Positions 33,557 to 40,635 of a DNA stretch of 40,635 nucleotides are shown one piece after another. Position numbers and translations under genes: made by a program. Each line of letters starts with the position of its first letter. The stretch's first letter is position 1. The DNA is taken from contig JAQBQF010000184.1 in assembly GCA_028287115.1 (NCBI GenBank), positions 1 to 40,635 on the forward strand, given 5' to 3'. The DNA comes from Myxococcales bacterium. Its GTDB lineage: Bacteria; Myxococcota_A; Polyangia; Haliangiales; Haliangiaceae. Below the pieces are notes generated by a model that saw only the letters and a list, made by a program, of their open reading frames with translations, had not been told where the DNA came from and searched no databases.

Positions 33557-35886
33557 TGCGCGCGCGGTGGATCTCGACGGCCGTGCTCGTCGCAGCATGC
33601 GGATTTCCGCAGCCGGGGCGGGTGAACGGCGATGGCGGCACCGACGGCCAGCCCGGAATCGATACGCCCGTGACGTGCACGGAGTGCCAGCTCGTCGCGG
33701 TCCGCCCGGCGGTCGCGAACACCGGCGCGACGCTGACGCTCGAAGGCACCTTCGCGGATGCCGTCGACGTCACGTTTCCCGGCGGCGCGCATGTCGCGGC
33801 CGCCGTGCTCGGCACGCATCGGGCGACCGTGATCGTGCCCGCCTCGGCGACGGCTGGCTTGCTCACGGTCTCGAGCGGTGGTGCGACGAGCACGCAGCCG
33901 TTTCGCCGCGCGTCGTTCCAGCTCGGGCTCTCTCATTTCTATCCGTACGAACAGGCCGACACCGCCCGCCAGATGCCGGTGCTCGTGCAACCCCGCCGCG
34001 GGCACAACGCCGCGGTAGTCGGCGGCTACGTGTACGTGTTCGGCGGTGAGGATGGCAGCTCGAGCACGCTCGGCTCGGTCGAGCGCGCGCTGATCAACGC
34101 CGACGGCACGCTGCAGACGTTCGCTCAGGTCGGAACGCTCGCGACCGCCCGCAAGTTCGCGACGTGTGTCGTGGTCGGCGGCATGGTGTACCTGATCGGC
34201 GGGCTCGACGCGACGGGACGCCTGATCGCGGCGATCGAGGCCGCACCCGTCCAGGCCGACGGTTCGCTCGGACCGTTCGCGACCGTTTCGGGCCTCACGC
34301 TTGTGGCCGCGCGCCAGGGCGCGACCGCCGAGGTGATCGGAGATTACGTGTACGTGATCGGCGGTGCCGACAGGAACGGCGCCGCCGACACGCTCGAGCG
34401 CGCACCGATCCACACCGACGGCACGCTCGGCGCGTTCGCGGTCGAGACCGGAGCAACGCTCGCAACGCCGCGATCGGTCCATACCAGCGTCGTGATCGGT
34501 AACTCGCTGTACGTGATCGGTGGCGAGACGAACGGCACGTTGATCGCGACGGTCGAGCAGGCGACGATCGCCGCCGACGGCTCGGTCGGTGCGTTCTCGA
34601 CGCTCGCCGGCAGCGTGCTCCTCAATCCTCGCGAATCGCATACGAGCTTCGTGCTCGGCAATCAGCTCTATATCCTCGGTGGCGCGGCGAGCGCCCTCGG
34701 TGCCGAGAATATCGAGAGCGCGCCGATCGATGCCACCAACGGATCGCTCGGCGCCTTCACGCTGGCGGGCACGTGGACGACTGCGCGCCAGCTCGGCGCC
34801 GGAGTCATCGTCGGAAACTTCGTCTACGAGATCGGCGGCCAGAAGTTCAACCAGGTCGAGGCCACGATCGAGCGCGCGAGCATCGACGCGATCGGCTCGC
34901 TCGGCACGCCGTCGATCCAGAACGCGACGCTCGACACTCAGACCGACTTCGGCTGCAGCGCCGTGATCGGCAACCACGTCTATCTGATCGGCGGCTATAC
35001 CGGCTCCGATTCCTACACGATCCAAGCCGCTGCAATCAGCGCCGACGGCGCGCTCGGCGGCTTCACGCTCTCGACCGATCGCCTCGCCGTCGCGCGCGAG
35101 ACACCGGCATGCGCGGTGATCGGCAACTATCTCTACGTGATCGGCGGATACAATGCGCTGACGAGCCCGCGTCCGCTCGACAGCATCGAGCGCGCTCCGA
35201 TCCAGCCGGACGGCACGCTCGGCTCATTCACGTTGGTCAGCGGCAACCACCTCGTCACTCCGCGCGGCGGACATCGGATGCTGGTGCTCGGTACGCAGCT
35301 GTACGTGCTCGGTGGCATCGGCCAGGTCGGCCCACCCGCCACCGGTAGCGAGATCATCCAGAACACGGCGGAGGTCGCGACCATCACTAGCACTGGCTCG
35401 CTCGGAGCGTTCCAGCAGATCTCGCAGCCGATTCTGACGAACCCACGCACCGCCTTCGTCGCGCTCCAACTCGGCGCGTACGTCTACCTCATCGGCGGCT
35501 CCGATTCGAACGGATACCTGAGCTCGATCGACTACATTCCGCTCACCCAGCAGGGCACCATCGGCGGCTCTTTCTCGGCCGCGCCGACGCGGCTCGCGGT
35601 ACCGCGCGCGGCCTTCACGGTGAGTATGATCGGCGATCAGCTATTCGTGATCGGCGGCAGGAACGTGACCTCTGGGGGCGCCACCTACCTGACGACTATC
35701 GAGGAGGCAACGGTTGCAGCGACTGGACAGCTCGGCTCCTTCCCGAACGCACCGGCGGGCGGGACGCTCTCGAGCCCGCACTTCGGCCATATCAGTGGAG
35801 TCACCGGCAACCATGCATGGCACGCCGGCGGCGGCAATGGGATCGGCGCCCCGGTGAACACGATCGATCAGTCCGTGCTGCCTTAG
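33556..35886 (+). CDS. Kelch-repeat lipoprotein, 12 blades
   Basis: This is a 776-residue lipoprotein (signal MRARWISTAVLVAAC, Cys15) with a linker, an IPT/TIG-like domain (residues about 35-115, LVAVRPAVANTGATLTLEG) and a kelch array. I count 12 blade cores of the type (Y/H/Q)-(V/L)-Y-(V/L/E)-(I/F/L)-GG: YVYVFGG, MVYLIGG, YVYVIGG, SLYVIGG, QLYILGG, FVYEIGG, HVYLIGG, YLYVIGG, QLYVLGG, YVYLIGG, QLFVIGG and degenerate HAWHAGG. Spacing is about 45-60 residues. Two six-blade propellers are likely. It is a surface ligand-binding protein by inference. It is translationally coupled to the PEGA/TPR gene and its stop overlaps the convergent transporter stop. Confidence 0.9.
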   Translation: MRARWISTAVLVAACGFPQPGRVNGDGGTDGQPGIDTPVTCTECQLVAVRPAVANTGATLTLEGTFADAVDVTFPGGAHVAAAVLGTHRATVIVPASATAGLLTVSSGGATSTQPFRRASFQLGLSHFYPYEQADTARQMPVLVQPRRGHNAAVVGGYVYVFGGEDGSSSTLGSVERALINADGTLQTFAQVGTLATARKFATCVVVGGMVYLIGGLDATGRLIAAIEAAPVQADGSLGPFATVSGLTLVAARQGATAEVIGDYVYVIGGADRNGAADTLERAPIHTDGTLGAFAVETGATLATPRSVHTSVVIGNSLYVIGGETNGTLIATVEQATIAADGSVGAFSTLAGSVLLNPRESHTSFVLGNQLYILGGAASALGAENIESAPIDATNGSLGAFTLAGTWTTARQLGAGVIVGNFVYEIGGQKFNQVEATIERASIDAIGSLGTPSIQNATLDTQTDFGCSAVIGNHVYLIGGYTGSDSYTIQAAAISADGALGGFTLSTDRLAVARETPACAVIGNYLYVIGGYNALTSPRPLDSIERAPIQPDGTLGSFTLVSGNHLVTPRGGHRMLVLGTQLYVLGGIGQVGPPATGSEIIQNTAEVATITSTGSLGAFQQISQPILTNPRTAFVALQLGAYVYLIGGSDSNGYLSSIDYIPLTQQGTIGGSFSAAPTRLAVPRAAFTVSMIGDQLFVIGGRNVTSGGATYLTTIEEATVAATGQLGSFPNAPAGGTLSSPHFGHISGVTGNHAWHAGGGNGIGAPVNTIDQSVLP

Positions 35887-37421
35887 CTTCGATAATTGTC
35901 GGTCATCTGGTAGCGGCGGGCATAGAGGCCGAACGCGAGGGCGGCGCCGCCGGCAAACGCGGCGAAGAAGAACATCTGGAATGCCGTCGGGCTGATGCCC
36001 GTGCGCTTGATCTGTTCGATCACATCGGGGCGCTGCACGGTCTCTTGCGCGAGCAGCACCCATAGGTTGCCGACGGTGACGCACAGGCTCCAGAAGCTCA
36101 TGATCACGCCCTTCATCGCGAGCGGTGCCTGGCTGTACGCGAACTCGAGGCCGGTCGCCGACACGAGCACTTCGCCGAGCGTCAGTAGCGCGTACGGGGC
36201 GATCTGCCAGGTGATCGAGAGCTCGTAGCCGCGATCCATCGCGAGCTGCATCGCGCCGACGACGATGTATGCGGCTCCCGCGAGCGCGATCCCGGTGGTC
36301 ATCCTGCGTAACGTCGTCGGTTCCCAACCGCGACGCCGCATCCACGGGAACAGCACGAGGTTATTGAACGGGATCAGCACCATCACGAGCGCGGGATTGA
36401 GCAGCTGCATCTGCGCGGGCCGGAACCACGACGGCTTGGCCATCGCTTCGGCTTGGATGATCCACGTCGAAGCCTTCTGATCGAACAGCGACCAGAACGG
36501 GGTCACGAACGCGAACACGATCAAGATCCGCAGTACGGCGCGCACGCCTTCGACGGCTTCGACCGGATGCTTGCCCTGCGCGCGATCGAGCTGCAATGCG
36601 GCACCTCCACCGACGAGCCCGATCAGGAGCACGAGCCCGAGGCCGAGTGCCGGCACGAGATCGATCGCCGAGATCAGCAGCGGCGATCCGAGCGCGCCCG
36701 CGATGCCGACGCATGCGAGCACGAGCCCGAGCGGCGAGCCGCCCTTCGCGAGGAGCGCGGTTCGCACGACGCGCAAGAACGAGTGTGGATCGGCCTCCGG
36801 AGGTGGAACGTTCACGTAGCGGTTCTTGCCCGCGTAGAACACGACGGTCGCGATCACCATCAGCACGCCTGGAATCGCGAACGCGAACCGCGGACCGTAG
36901 TCGTCGAGAAACCACGGCATCAGCAGCGACGCGAAGAACGAGCCGAAGTTGATGATCCAGTAGAACGCGTCGAACACGAGCTTCGCGAGGTGCTTGTTCG
37001 AGGCGTCGAACTGATCGCCGACAAACGAGGCGACCAGCGGCTTGATGCCGCCCGATCCGAGCGCGACCAAGAACAATCCGACATAGAAGCCGGTCTGGTT
37101 GTACGCGTAGAGCGACAAGCAACCCTGGCCGATGCAGTAGATGATGCTGAACCACAGCACCGTCCTGAACTTCCCGAACAACCGATCGGAGATCCAACCG
37201 CCGAGCAGCGGAAAGAAGTAAACGCCGGCGACGAACGTGTGGAATACCTCGACCGCCGCCGTGTTTCGATCGGCGTTCGGCATGTACAGGAACAAGCTCG
37301 AGGCCAGGAACACCTTGAGGATGTTCCGCATGCCGTAATAGCTGAACCGTTCGCAGCCCTCGTTGCCGATGATGAACGGGATCTGCCGCGGCATGCCGCC
37401 CGTCGGGTTTGTCTTGCTCAT
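35883..37421 (-). CDS. POT/PTR-family proton-dependent oligopeptide transporter
   Basis: This is a 512-residue MFS protein with about 12-14 TM helices. Family signatures are EGCERFSYYGMR (the ExxER proton-coupling motif, Glu21-Glu24-Arg25), LGSGGIKPLVASFVGDQFD and FYWIINFGSFFAS (PTR2 motif, residues 153-161). It imports di- and tripeptides with protons. ATG 37421 overlaps the TGA of the upstream nucleotidyl cyclase by 4 nt, so transporter and cyclase are made together. Stops of this gene and the convergent kelch gene overlap (35883-35886). Confidence 0.92.
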   Translation of the reverse strand: MSKTNPTGGMPRQIPFIIGNEGCERFSYYGMRNILKVFLASSLFLYMPNADRNTAAVEVFHTFVAGVYFFPLLGGWISDRLFGKFRTVLWFSIIYCIGQGCLSLYAYNQTGFYVGLFLVALGSGGIKPLVASFVGDQFDASNKHLAKLVFDAFYWIINFGSFFASLLMPWFLDDYGPRFAFAIPGVLMVIATVVFYAGKNRYVNVPPPEADPHSFLRVVRTALLAKGGSPLGLVLACVGIAGALGSPLLISAIDLVPALGLGLVLLIGLVGGGAALQLDRAQGKHPVEAVEGVRAVLRILIVFAFVTPFWSLFDQKASTWIIQAEAMAKPSWFRPAQMQLLNPALVMVLIPFNNLVLFPWMRRRGWEPTTLRRMTTGIALAGAAYIVVGAMQLAMDRGYELSITWQIAPYALLTLGEVLVSATGLEFAYSQAPLAMKGVIMSFWSLCVTVGNLWVLLAQETVQRPDVIEQIKRTGISPTAFQMFFFAAFAGGAALAFGLYARRYQMTDNYRS

Positions 37422-38041
37422 CCGGTGTAGCCGACGCGGAAGCACAGCTCTTCATTCACGTACTTCACGGCGTAGGGCTCCCACGTGACGCCGTGGAGCT
37501 CGCCGATCGCCTCGCGCGCTGCCGGTGTCACGAGGATCTCGTTGCCCTTCGCGGTGTCTTCGCCGAGCTTGCTCGCGAGGTTGACCTCGTTGCCGTAGAC
37601 ATCCTCGTCGCCGATCTTGAGCACGCGGCCAAAGCCGACGCCGACGCACAAGATGATCTGCTCTTCCGGCGGCCGTCGCGCATTGACGCTGTGACACACG
37701 CGCTGCATCGCGACCGCGCACGCGACTGCACGCGCGGGCTTCTTGAACAGGATCAGAAAGCTATCTGCCTCGATCTTGACGAGGATCCCGTCGTGGGACT
37801 CGACCACGGGCAGCAGCAGCTTCTCCTGCTCGAAGATGATCTGCAGAAAGTGAACGATCCCGAACTTCGCGACCTGCCGCGAGAAGCCCGAAAGATCGGT
37901 GAACATGATCGCCCACTCCTCGCCGAAGAGATCCCAGATCCGTTGATCGATGACGGCGGTGTCCGCACCGACCTTGGTTCGCTGGTCGATCAGCTTCCAC
38001 AACCGATCGGCGCTCGTCGTCAAGCCGTTGTCACTCCCCAT
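37418..38041 (-). CDS. Class III adenylate/guanylate cyclase
   Basis: This is a 207-residue stand-alone cyclase domain. The first metal Asp49 is in AIMFTDLSGFS and the second Asp93 in VKIEADSFLILFK. The VGVGFGRVLKIGDEDVYGNEVNLASKL segment holds the transition-state Asn, but the usual Arg (AAR) is Lys here, which may lower or alter activity. There is no sensor domain or TM segment. TAGGCT (38053 to 38048) is 6 nt before ATG 38041, a leaderless-type start. It overlaps the POT transporter start by 4 nt, so the cyclic nucleotide could report on or control peptide uptake (inference). Confidence 0.87.
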   Translation of the reverse strand: MGSDNGLTTSADRLWKLIDQRTKVGADTAVIDQRIWDLFGEEWAIMFTDLSGFSRQVAKFGIVHFLQIIFEQEKLLLPVVESHDGILVKIEADSFLILFKKPARAVACAVAMQRVCHSVNARRPPEEQIILCVGVGFGRVLKIGDEDVYGNEVNLASKLGEDTAKGNEILVTPAAREAIGELHGVTWEPYAVKYVNEELCFRVGYTG

Positions 38042-38088
38042 GACGAGAGCCTACCGGAAGATCATCCCCCTCCGGGGATTCGGCTGCT

Positions 38089-39105
38089 TCAGTGCCCGAA
38101 CAGCGCGTCGTGAATCGCGTGCGCTCCGCGGCTCGCCGCGCGGAACGGTGGCGCGCCGAACCAGTCTCCGCCGAGCGCGTCTAGGGTCTGCGGAAACGCG
38201 ATCGCGACGATCGCCAGCAGGACGAGCACGCCGACGACGATCGCTGCAATCTCGAGGACTCGACGAGGACGTTTCAGCGCGGCCGCGGCGAGCCGATCCG
38301 CGACCTGTGCCATCGTCGGACGGTCCTTGGGATTCTTCGCGAGACAATCGAGCGCGAGACTCGCGAGCGAGCTCGGAAACGGCCCGAGCACGCTGGGCCT
38401 CGGCGGCTCGACCTCCGCGTGCTGATAGAGAAATCCGATCTGCGAATCGGACTTGAACGGCAGTGCGCCCGTGATCGCCTCGTAGATCATGATGCCCATC
38501 GCGTAGACATCGCTCGCGGCGGTCGCGCGGTCGCCTTTTGCCTGCTCGGGAGACATGTAGACCGCGGTGCCGAGCAGGCGCCCTTCCGTCGTCATCGATG
38601 ACTGATCGACCGCGCGCGCGAGCCCGAAGTCCGCGACCTTCGCCTTGTTCGCTTTCGTCAGCAGCACGTTCTCGGGCTTGACGTCGCGATGGACAATGCC
38701 TTTGTCGTGCGCAAACGCCAGCGCGCGAGCGACCTCCTCGAGCGCCGACAAGATCTTGTCGTGGGCGTTATCGCGCCGCAGGAGCTTGCGCAGCGAACCG
38801 CCGCGCACGAGCTCCATCACGATGTAGTGGCGTTGCCGCGACGAGCCGATGTCGAGCACGCGCACGATGTTCGGATGCTCGAGCTTGCGTGCGGTGTCTG
38901 CCTCGCGCTTGAAGCGCTCGACCGTGTCGTCGTCGCGCGCAGCATCCGACGCCAGGATCTTGACGGCGACGTTCGGGCCGTCCTTGGTCTCGCCGAGATA
39001 GACATCGCCGAACCCGCCGACGCCGAGGATCTCCTTGAGCGTGTACTTGCCGACCTTCGAGCCGGTCAGGCGCTTCTGCGCAGGTTTGAGGGCGGGAGCG
39101 GACAC
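38089..39105 (-). CDS. Ser/Thr protein kinase with C-terminal TM helix
   Basis: This is a 338-residue kinase with Gly loop GVGGFG (28-33), Lys49, HRDVKPEN (139-146), DFG (159-161) and GTAVYMSPEQAKGD. All catalytic residues are present. One TM helix lies at residues about 283-303 (IAAIVVGVLVLLAIVAIAF), followed by a 30-residue outer tail. It is therefore membrane-anchored with a very small extracytoplasmic part, and there is no PASTA or sensor domain. GTG 39105 has TATGGT (39122 to 39117) 11 nt upstream. It is 47 bp upstream of the cyclase gene on the same strand and divergent from bolA. Confidence 0.93.
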   Translation of the reverse strand: MSAPALKPAQKRLTGSKVGKYTLKEILGVGGFGDVYLGETKDGPNVAVKILASDAARDDDTVERFKREADTARKLEHPNIVRVLDIGSSRQRHYIVMELVRGGSLRKLLRRDNAHDKILSALEEVARALAFAHDKGIVHRDVKPENVLLTKANKAKVADFGLARAVDQSSMTTEGRLLGTAVYMSPEQAKGDRATAASDVYAMGIMIYEAITGALPFKSDSQIGFLYQHAEVEPPRPSVLGPFPSSLASLALDCLAKNPKDRPTMAQVADRLAAAALKRPRRVLEIAAIVVGVLVLLAIVAIAFPQTLDALGGDWFGAPPFRAASRGAHAIHDALFGH

Positions 39106-39157
39106 GAGGGAACGCGACCATAACAGTCGGCCCGCCCGCGCGGCAGGAGTTGACGAA

Positions 39158-39442
39158 ATGGGCCGGCCGTGCGACGAGGGGCTCGTGAGCGATCATCCCA
39201 CCGACTTCGTTGGATCCGTCGAGGCAGCGATCACGTCATCGCTCAAGGCGAAGATGCCGGATGCGATCGTGGAGGTTTCCGGCGGTGGCGGGCATTACAA
39301 GATCGCGGTCGTGTCCACCGCCTTCGCCGGCAAGAGCATGCTCGAGAGCCAGCGGTTGGTGCTGTCGACGATCAAGCACTTGATCAACGGCGCGAACCCA
39401 CCCGTTCATGCGGTGGATTCGCTGACCACACGTACGCCTTAG
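39158..39442 (+). CDS. BolA/IbaG-family protein
   Basis: This is a 94-residue protein. The BolA core is VEAAITSSLKAKMPDAIVEV, then GGGGHYKIAVVSTAFAGKSMLE and LVLSTIKHLINGANPPVHAVDSL. The invariant His in GHY is kept; the later R-H pair of BolA (RHRLVY) is SQRLVL here. BolA proteins pair with monothiol glutaredoxins and Fe-S clusters and influence envelope shape. ATG 39158 is chosen because AGGAG (39145-39149) is 8 nt upstream; GTG 39185 would give a shorter 85-residue version. There is no glutaredoxin gene nearby. Confidence 0.87.
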   Translation: MGRPCDEGLVSDHPTDFVGSVEAAITSSLKAKMPDAIVEVSGGGGHYKIAVVSTAFAGKSMLESQRLVLSTIKHLINGANPPVHAVDSLTTRTP

Positions 39443-39540
39443 AGCTTCACGCAGCTGGGGTATCGCTGGGGTTGTCCTACACGCGCCTTTAGCGGCCAGT
39501 TATTCCAGTTCGAAGCGAACGCGCAGTACAATCGTTGCTC

Positions 39541-40434
39541 GTGACACGCGAGACCATGCCGATCGCCGCCTCACCGATTCGTCGCGTGATGGCGGAGCGC
39601 CAGCTGAAGATCGTCTATCAGCCGGTCGTCGACATTCGCACCCGAAAGATCTTCGCGTACGAGGCGCTCGCCCGGCCGCAGGCCCCGGAGTTCAAGGGAC
39701 CGATCGAGCTGTTCGAGGCTGCGGTCGAAGAAGGTTGCACCGGCGAGCTCGGCCGGATTCTCCGCCAGATGGCGGTCGCGAACTGCGAGAAGTTTCCGCT
39801 GTTCCTCAACATCCATCCTGCCGAGCTCAACGAGAAGTTCATCGTTCAGCCCGACGATCCGATCTTCAACCACTCGGAAGAGGTCTACCTCGAGATCACC
39901 GAAGGCGTGCCGCTGTCGCACTTCAGACTGTGCGAGAGCATGCTCGCCGAGGTGCGTCGTCGCGGCGTGCACCTCGTCGTCGACGATCTCGGTGCCGGAT
40001 ATTCGAACCTCAAGTACATCGCGGATCTCAACCCGCGCGTCGTCAAGCTCGACCGCAACCTGGTCGCCGGGCTGCGCAAGGACTCGCGCCTGTTCAAGCT
40101 CGTGCTCGCGATCGTGCGGATGTGCGGCGAGCTCGATGCGATGGTCGTCGCCGAAGGCATCGAGACCGTCGAGGAGCTCGATGCCGTGCAGGCCGCCGGC
40201 GCGCGGTTCGGTCAGGGCTACCTGCTCGCGCGCCCCGCGTTCCCTCCACCGCCCGTCACCTGGCCCAAGCCGACGATGACAAACGAGCGCCTCGCGGCCG
40301 CGGCCGTGAAGGCGACTGAAGTGGCCAAGCCGGAGCCCCGGCGGACGCCGACGCCCGCGGCGTTTCAGGTGCTCGAGGTCAACAAGCCCACGCCAGGCCC
40401 ATTCCCGGTCGATCCGAAAGACCGCCAGCGTTAG
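39541..40434 (+). CDS. EAL-domain c-di-GMP phosphodiesterase
   Basis: This is a 297-residue protein. The EAL domain (residues about 15-240) has YEALARPQ (the EAL motif), LFLNIHPAEL, VYLEITEGV, LVVDDLGAGYSNLKYI (DDFGTG-type loop as DDLGAG), VVKLDRNLV, VVAEGIETVEEL and GQGYLLARP. All metal and general-base residues seem kept, so c-di-GMP hydrolysis is likely. The C-terminal 60 residues form a disordered Pro/Lys tail. GTG 39541 has TACAAT (39527-39532) 8 nt upstream; TTG 39535 and ATG 39556 are alternatives. It stands alone with no sensor domain. Confidence 0.92.
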   Translation: MTRETMPIAASPIRRVMAERQLKIVYQPVVDIRTRKIFAYEALARPQAPEFKGPIELFEAAVEEGCTGELGRILRQMAVANCEKFPLFLNIHPAELNEKFIVQPDDPIFNHSEEVYLEITEGVPLSHFRLCESMLAEVRRRGVHLVVDDLGAGYSNLKYIADLNPRVVKLDRNLVAGLRKDSRLFKLVLAIVRMCGELDAMVVAEGIETVEELDAVQAAGARFGQGYLLARPAFPPPPVTWPKPTMTNERLAAAAVKATEVAKPEPRRTPTPAAFQVLEVNKPTPGPFPVDPKDRQR

Positions 40435-40635
40435 CGCGTTTTCAGTAAATCGCGGATCTCGGTCAGCAGCTTCACGTCAGCCGGCAACTCCGCAACCGGG
40501 ACCGGTGGCGCTGGTCTCGCGGTCGCACGCTTGATCGCGACAACCACGAGGAACAGCACGAACGCCACGATCACGAAGTCGATCACCGCGCCGATCAGCA
40601 CGCCGATCTTGACGCCGGCCGGTGCCCACGTCAGG
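40431..40635 (-). CDS. mscL: Large-conductance mechanosensitive channel MscL (3' part)
   Basis: The frame enters from the right edge and ends at TAA (40433 to 40431). The 67 residues seen are the second TM helix (GVLIGAVIDFVIVAFVLFLV), a cytoplasmic linker (AIKRATARPAPP) and the C-terminal helix ending in LLTEIRDLLKTR, which is the classic MscL end. It is a homopentameric pressure valve of the inner membrane. The N-terminus is outside the window. It overlaps the convergent EAL stop by 4 nt. Confidence 0.93.
   Translation of the reverse strand, partial: LTWAPAGVKIGVLIGAVIDFVIVAFVLFLVVVAIKRATARPAPPVPVAELPADVKLLTEIRDLLKTR

Overview
The window looks like a chromosome segment of a high-GC Myxococcota-type bacterium (old 'Deltaproteobacteria', Haliangium/Kofleria/Polyangium-like). 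The evidence is strong G/C bias at third codon positions, three Hanks-type Ser/Thr kinases, large TPR proteins, FHA, kelch and PEGA-like proteins, many 'LAAC/VAGC' lipoproteins with Cys-rich 'DGxRDGxExDVDCGG' repeats, and almost no sugar or amino-acid metabolism operons. I see no rRNA, tRNA, CRISPR array, transposase or phage gene.

Layout. 1-2400: tail of an unknown gene, then a two-gene operon with a BrxD/DUF2791-type P-loop ATPase, followed by a 22-bp inverted repeat. 2.4-8.5 kb: GreA/B-like factor, Cys-rich lipoprotein, and a minus-strand TPR-protein/kinase operon. 8.6-9.2 kb: methionine sulfoxide reductase A in which an in-frame TGA replaces the catalytic Cys codon, followed by a hairpin of SECIS type. 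I read it as a selenoprotein. 9.4-16.2 kb: CsbD-like protein, six-TM kinase, PPi-type phosphofructokinase, c-type cytochrome lipoprotein, EEP hydrolase, lipoprotein. 16.2-20.7 kb: truncated haemoglobin, membrane protein, a 30-codon ORF, second GreA/B-like factor, tandem-FHA protein, RluA-type pseudouridine synthase. 20.8-25.4 kb: VapBC toxin-antitoxin, spermidine-synthase-like protein, pirin, rhodanese lipoprotein, Rieske protein, tRNA-dihydrouridine synthase. 25.5-32.4 kb: envelope and hypothetical proteins, PhnD-like binding protein without signal peptide, SMI1/KNR4 protein, GNAT. 32.6-40.6 kb: PEGA/TPR and 12-repeat kelch lipoprotein operon, nucleotidyl cyclase overlapping a POT peptide transporter, third kinase, BolA, EAL phosphodiesterase and the end of mscL.

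How it works together. Most genes are single units or two-gene operons. Signalling (kinases, FHA, cyclase, EAL), redox or stress repair (Sec-MsrA, CsbD, rhodanese, Rieske, pirin, trHb) and envelope lipoproteins dominate. A window-wide feature is a TAnnnT hexamer 5-9 nt upstream of at least 21 start codons on both strands, mostly without a Shine-Dalgarno. This implies pervasive leaderless or near-leaderless mRNAs and helped me choose several start codons. The two most noteworthy observations are the Sec-MsrA and this leaderless-promoter pattern.
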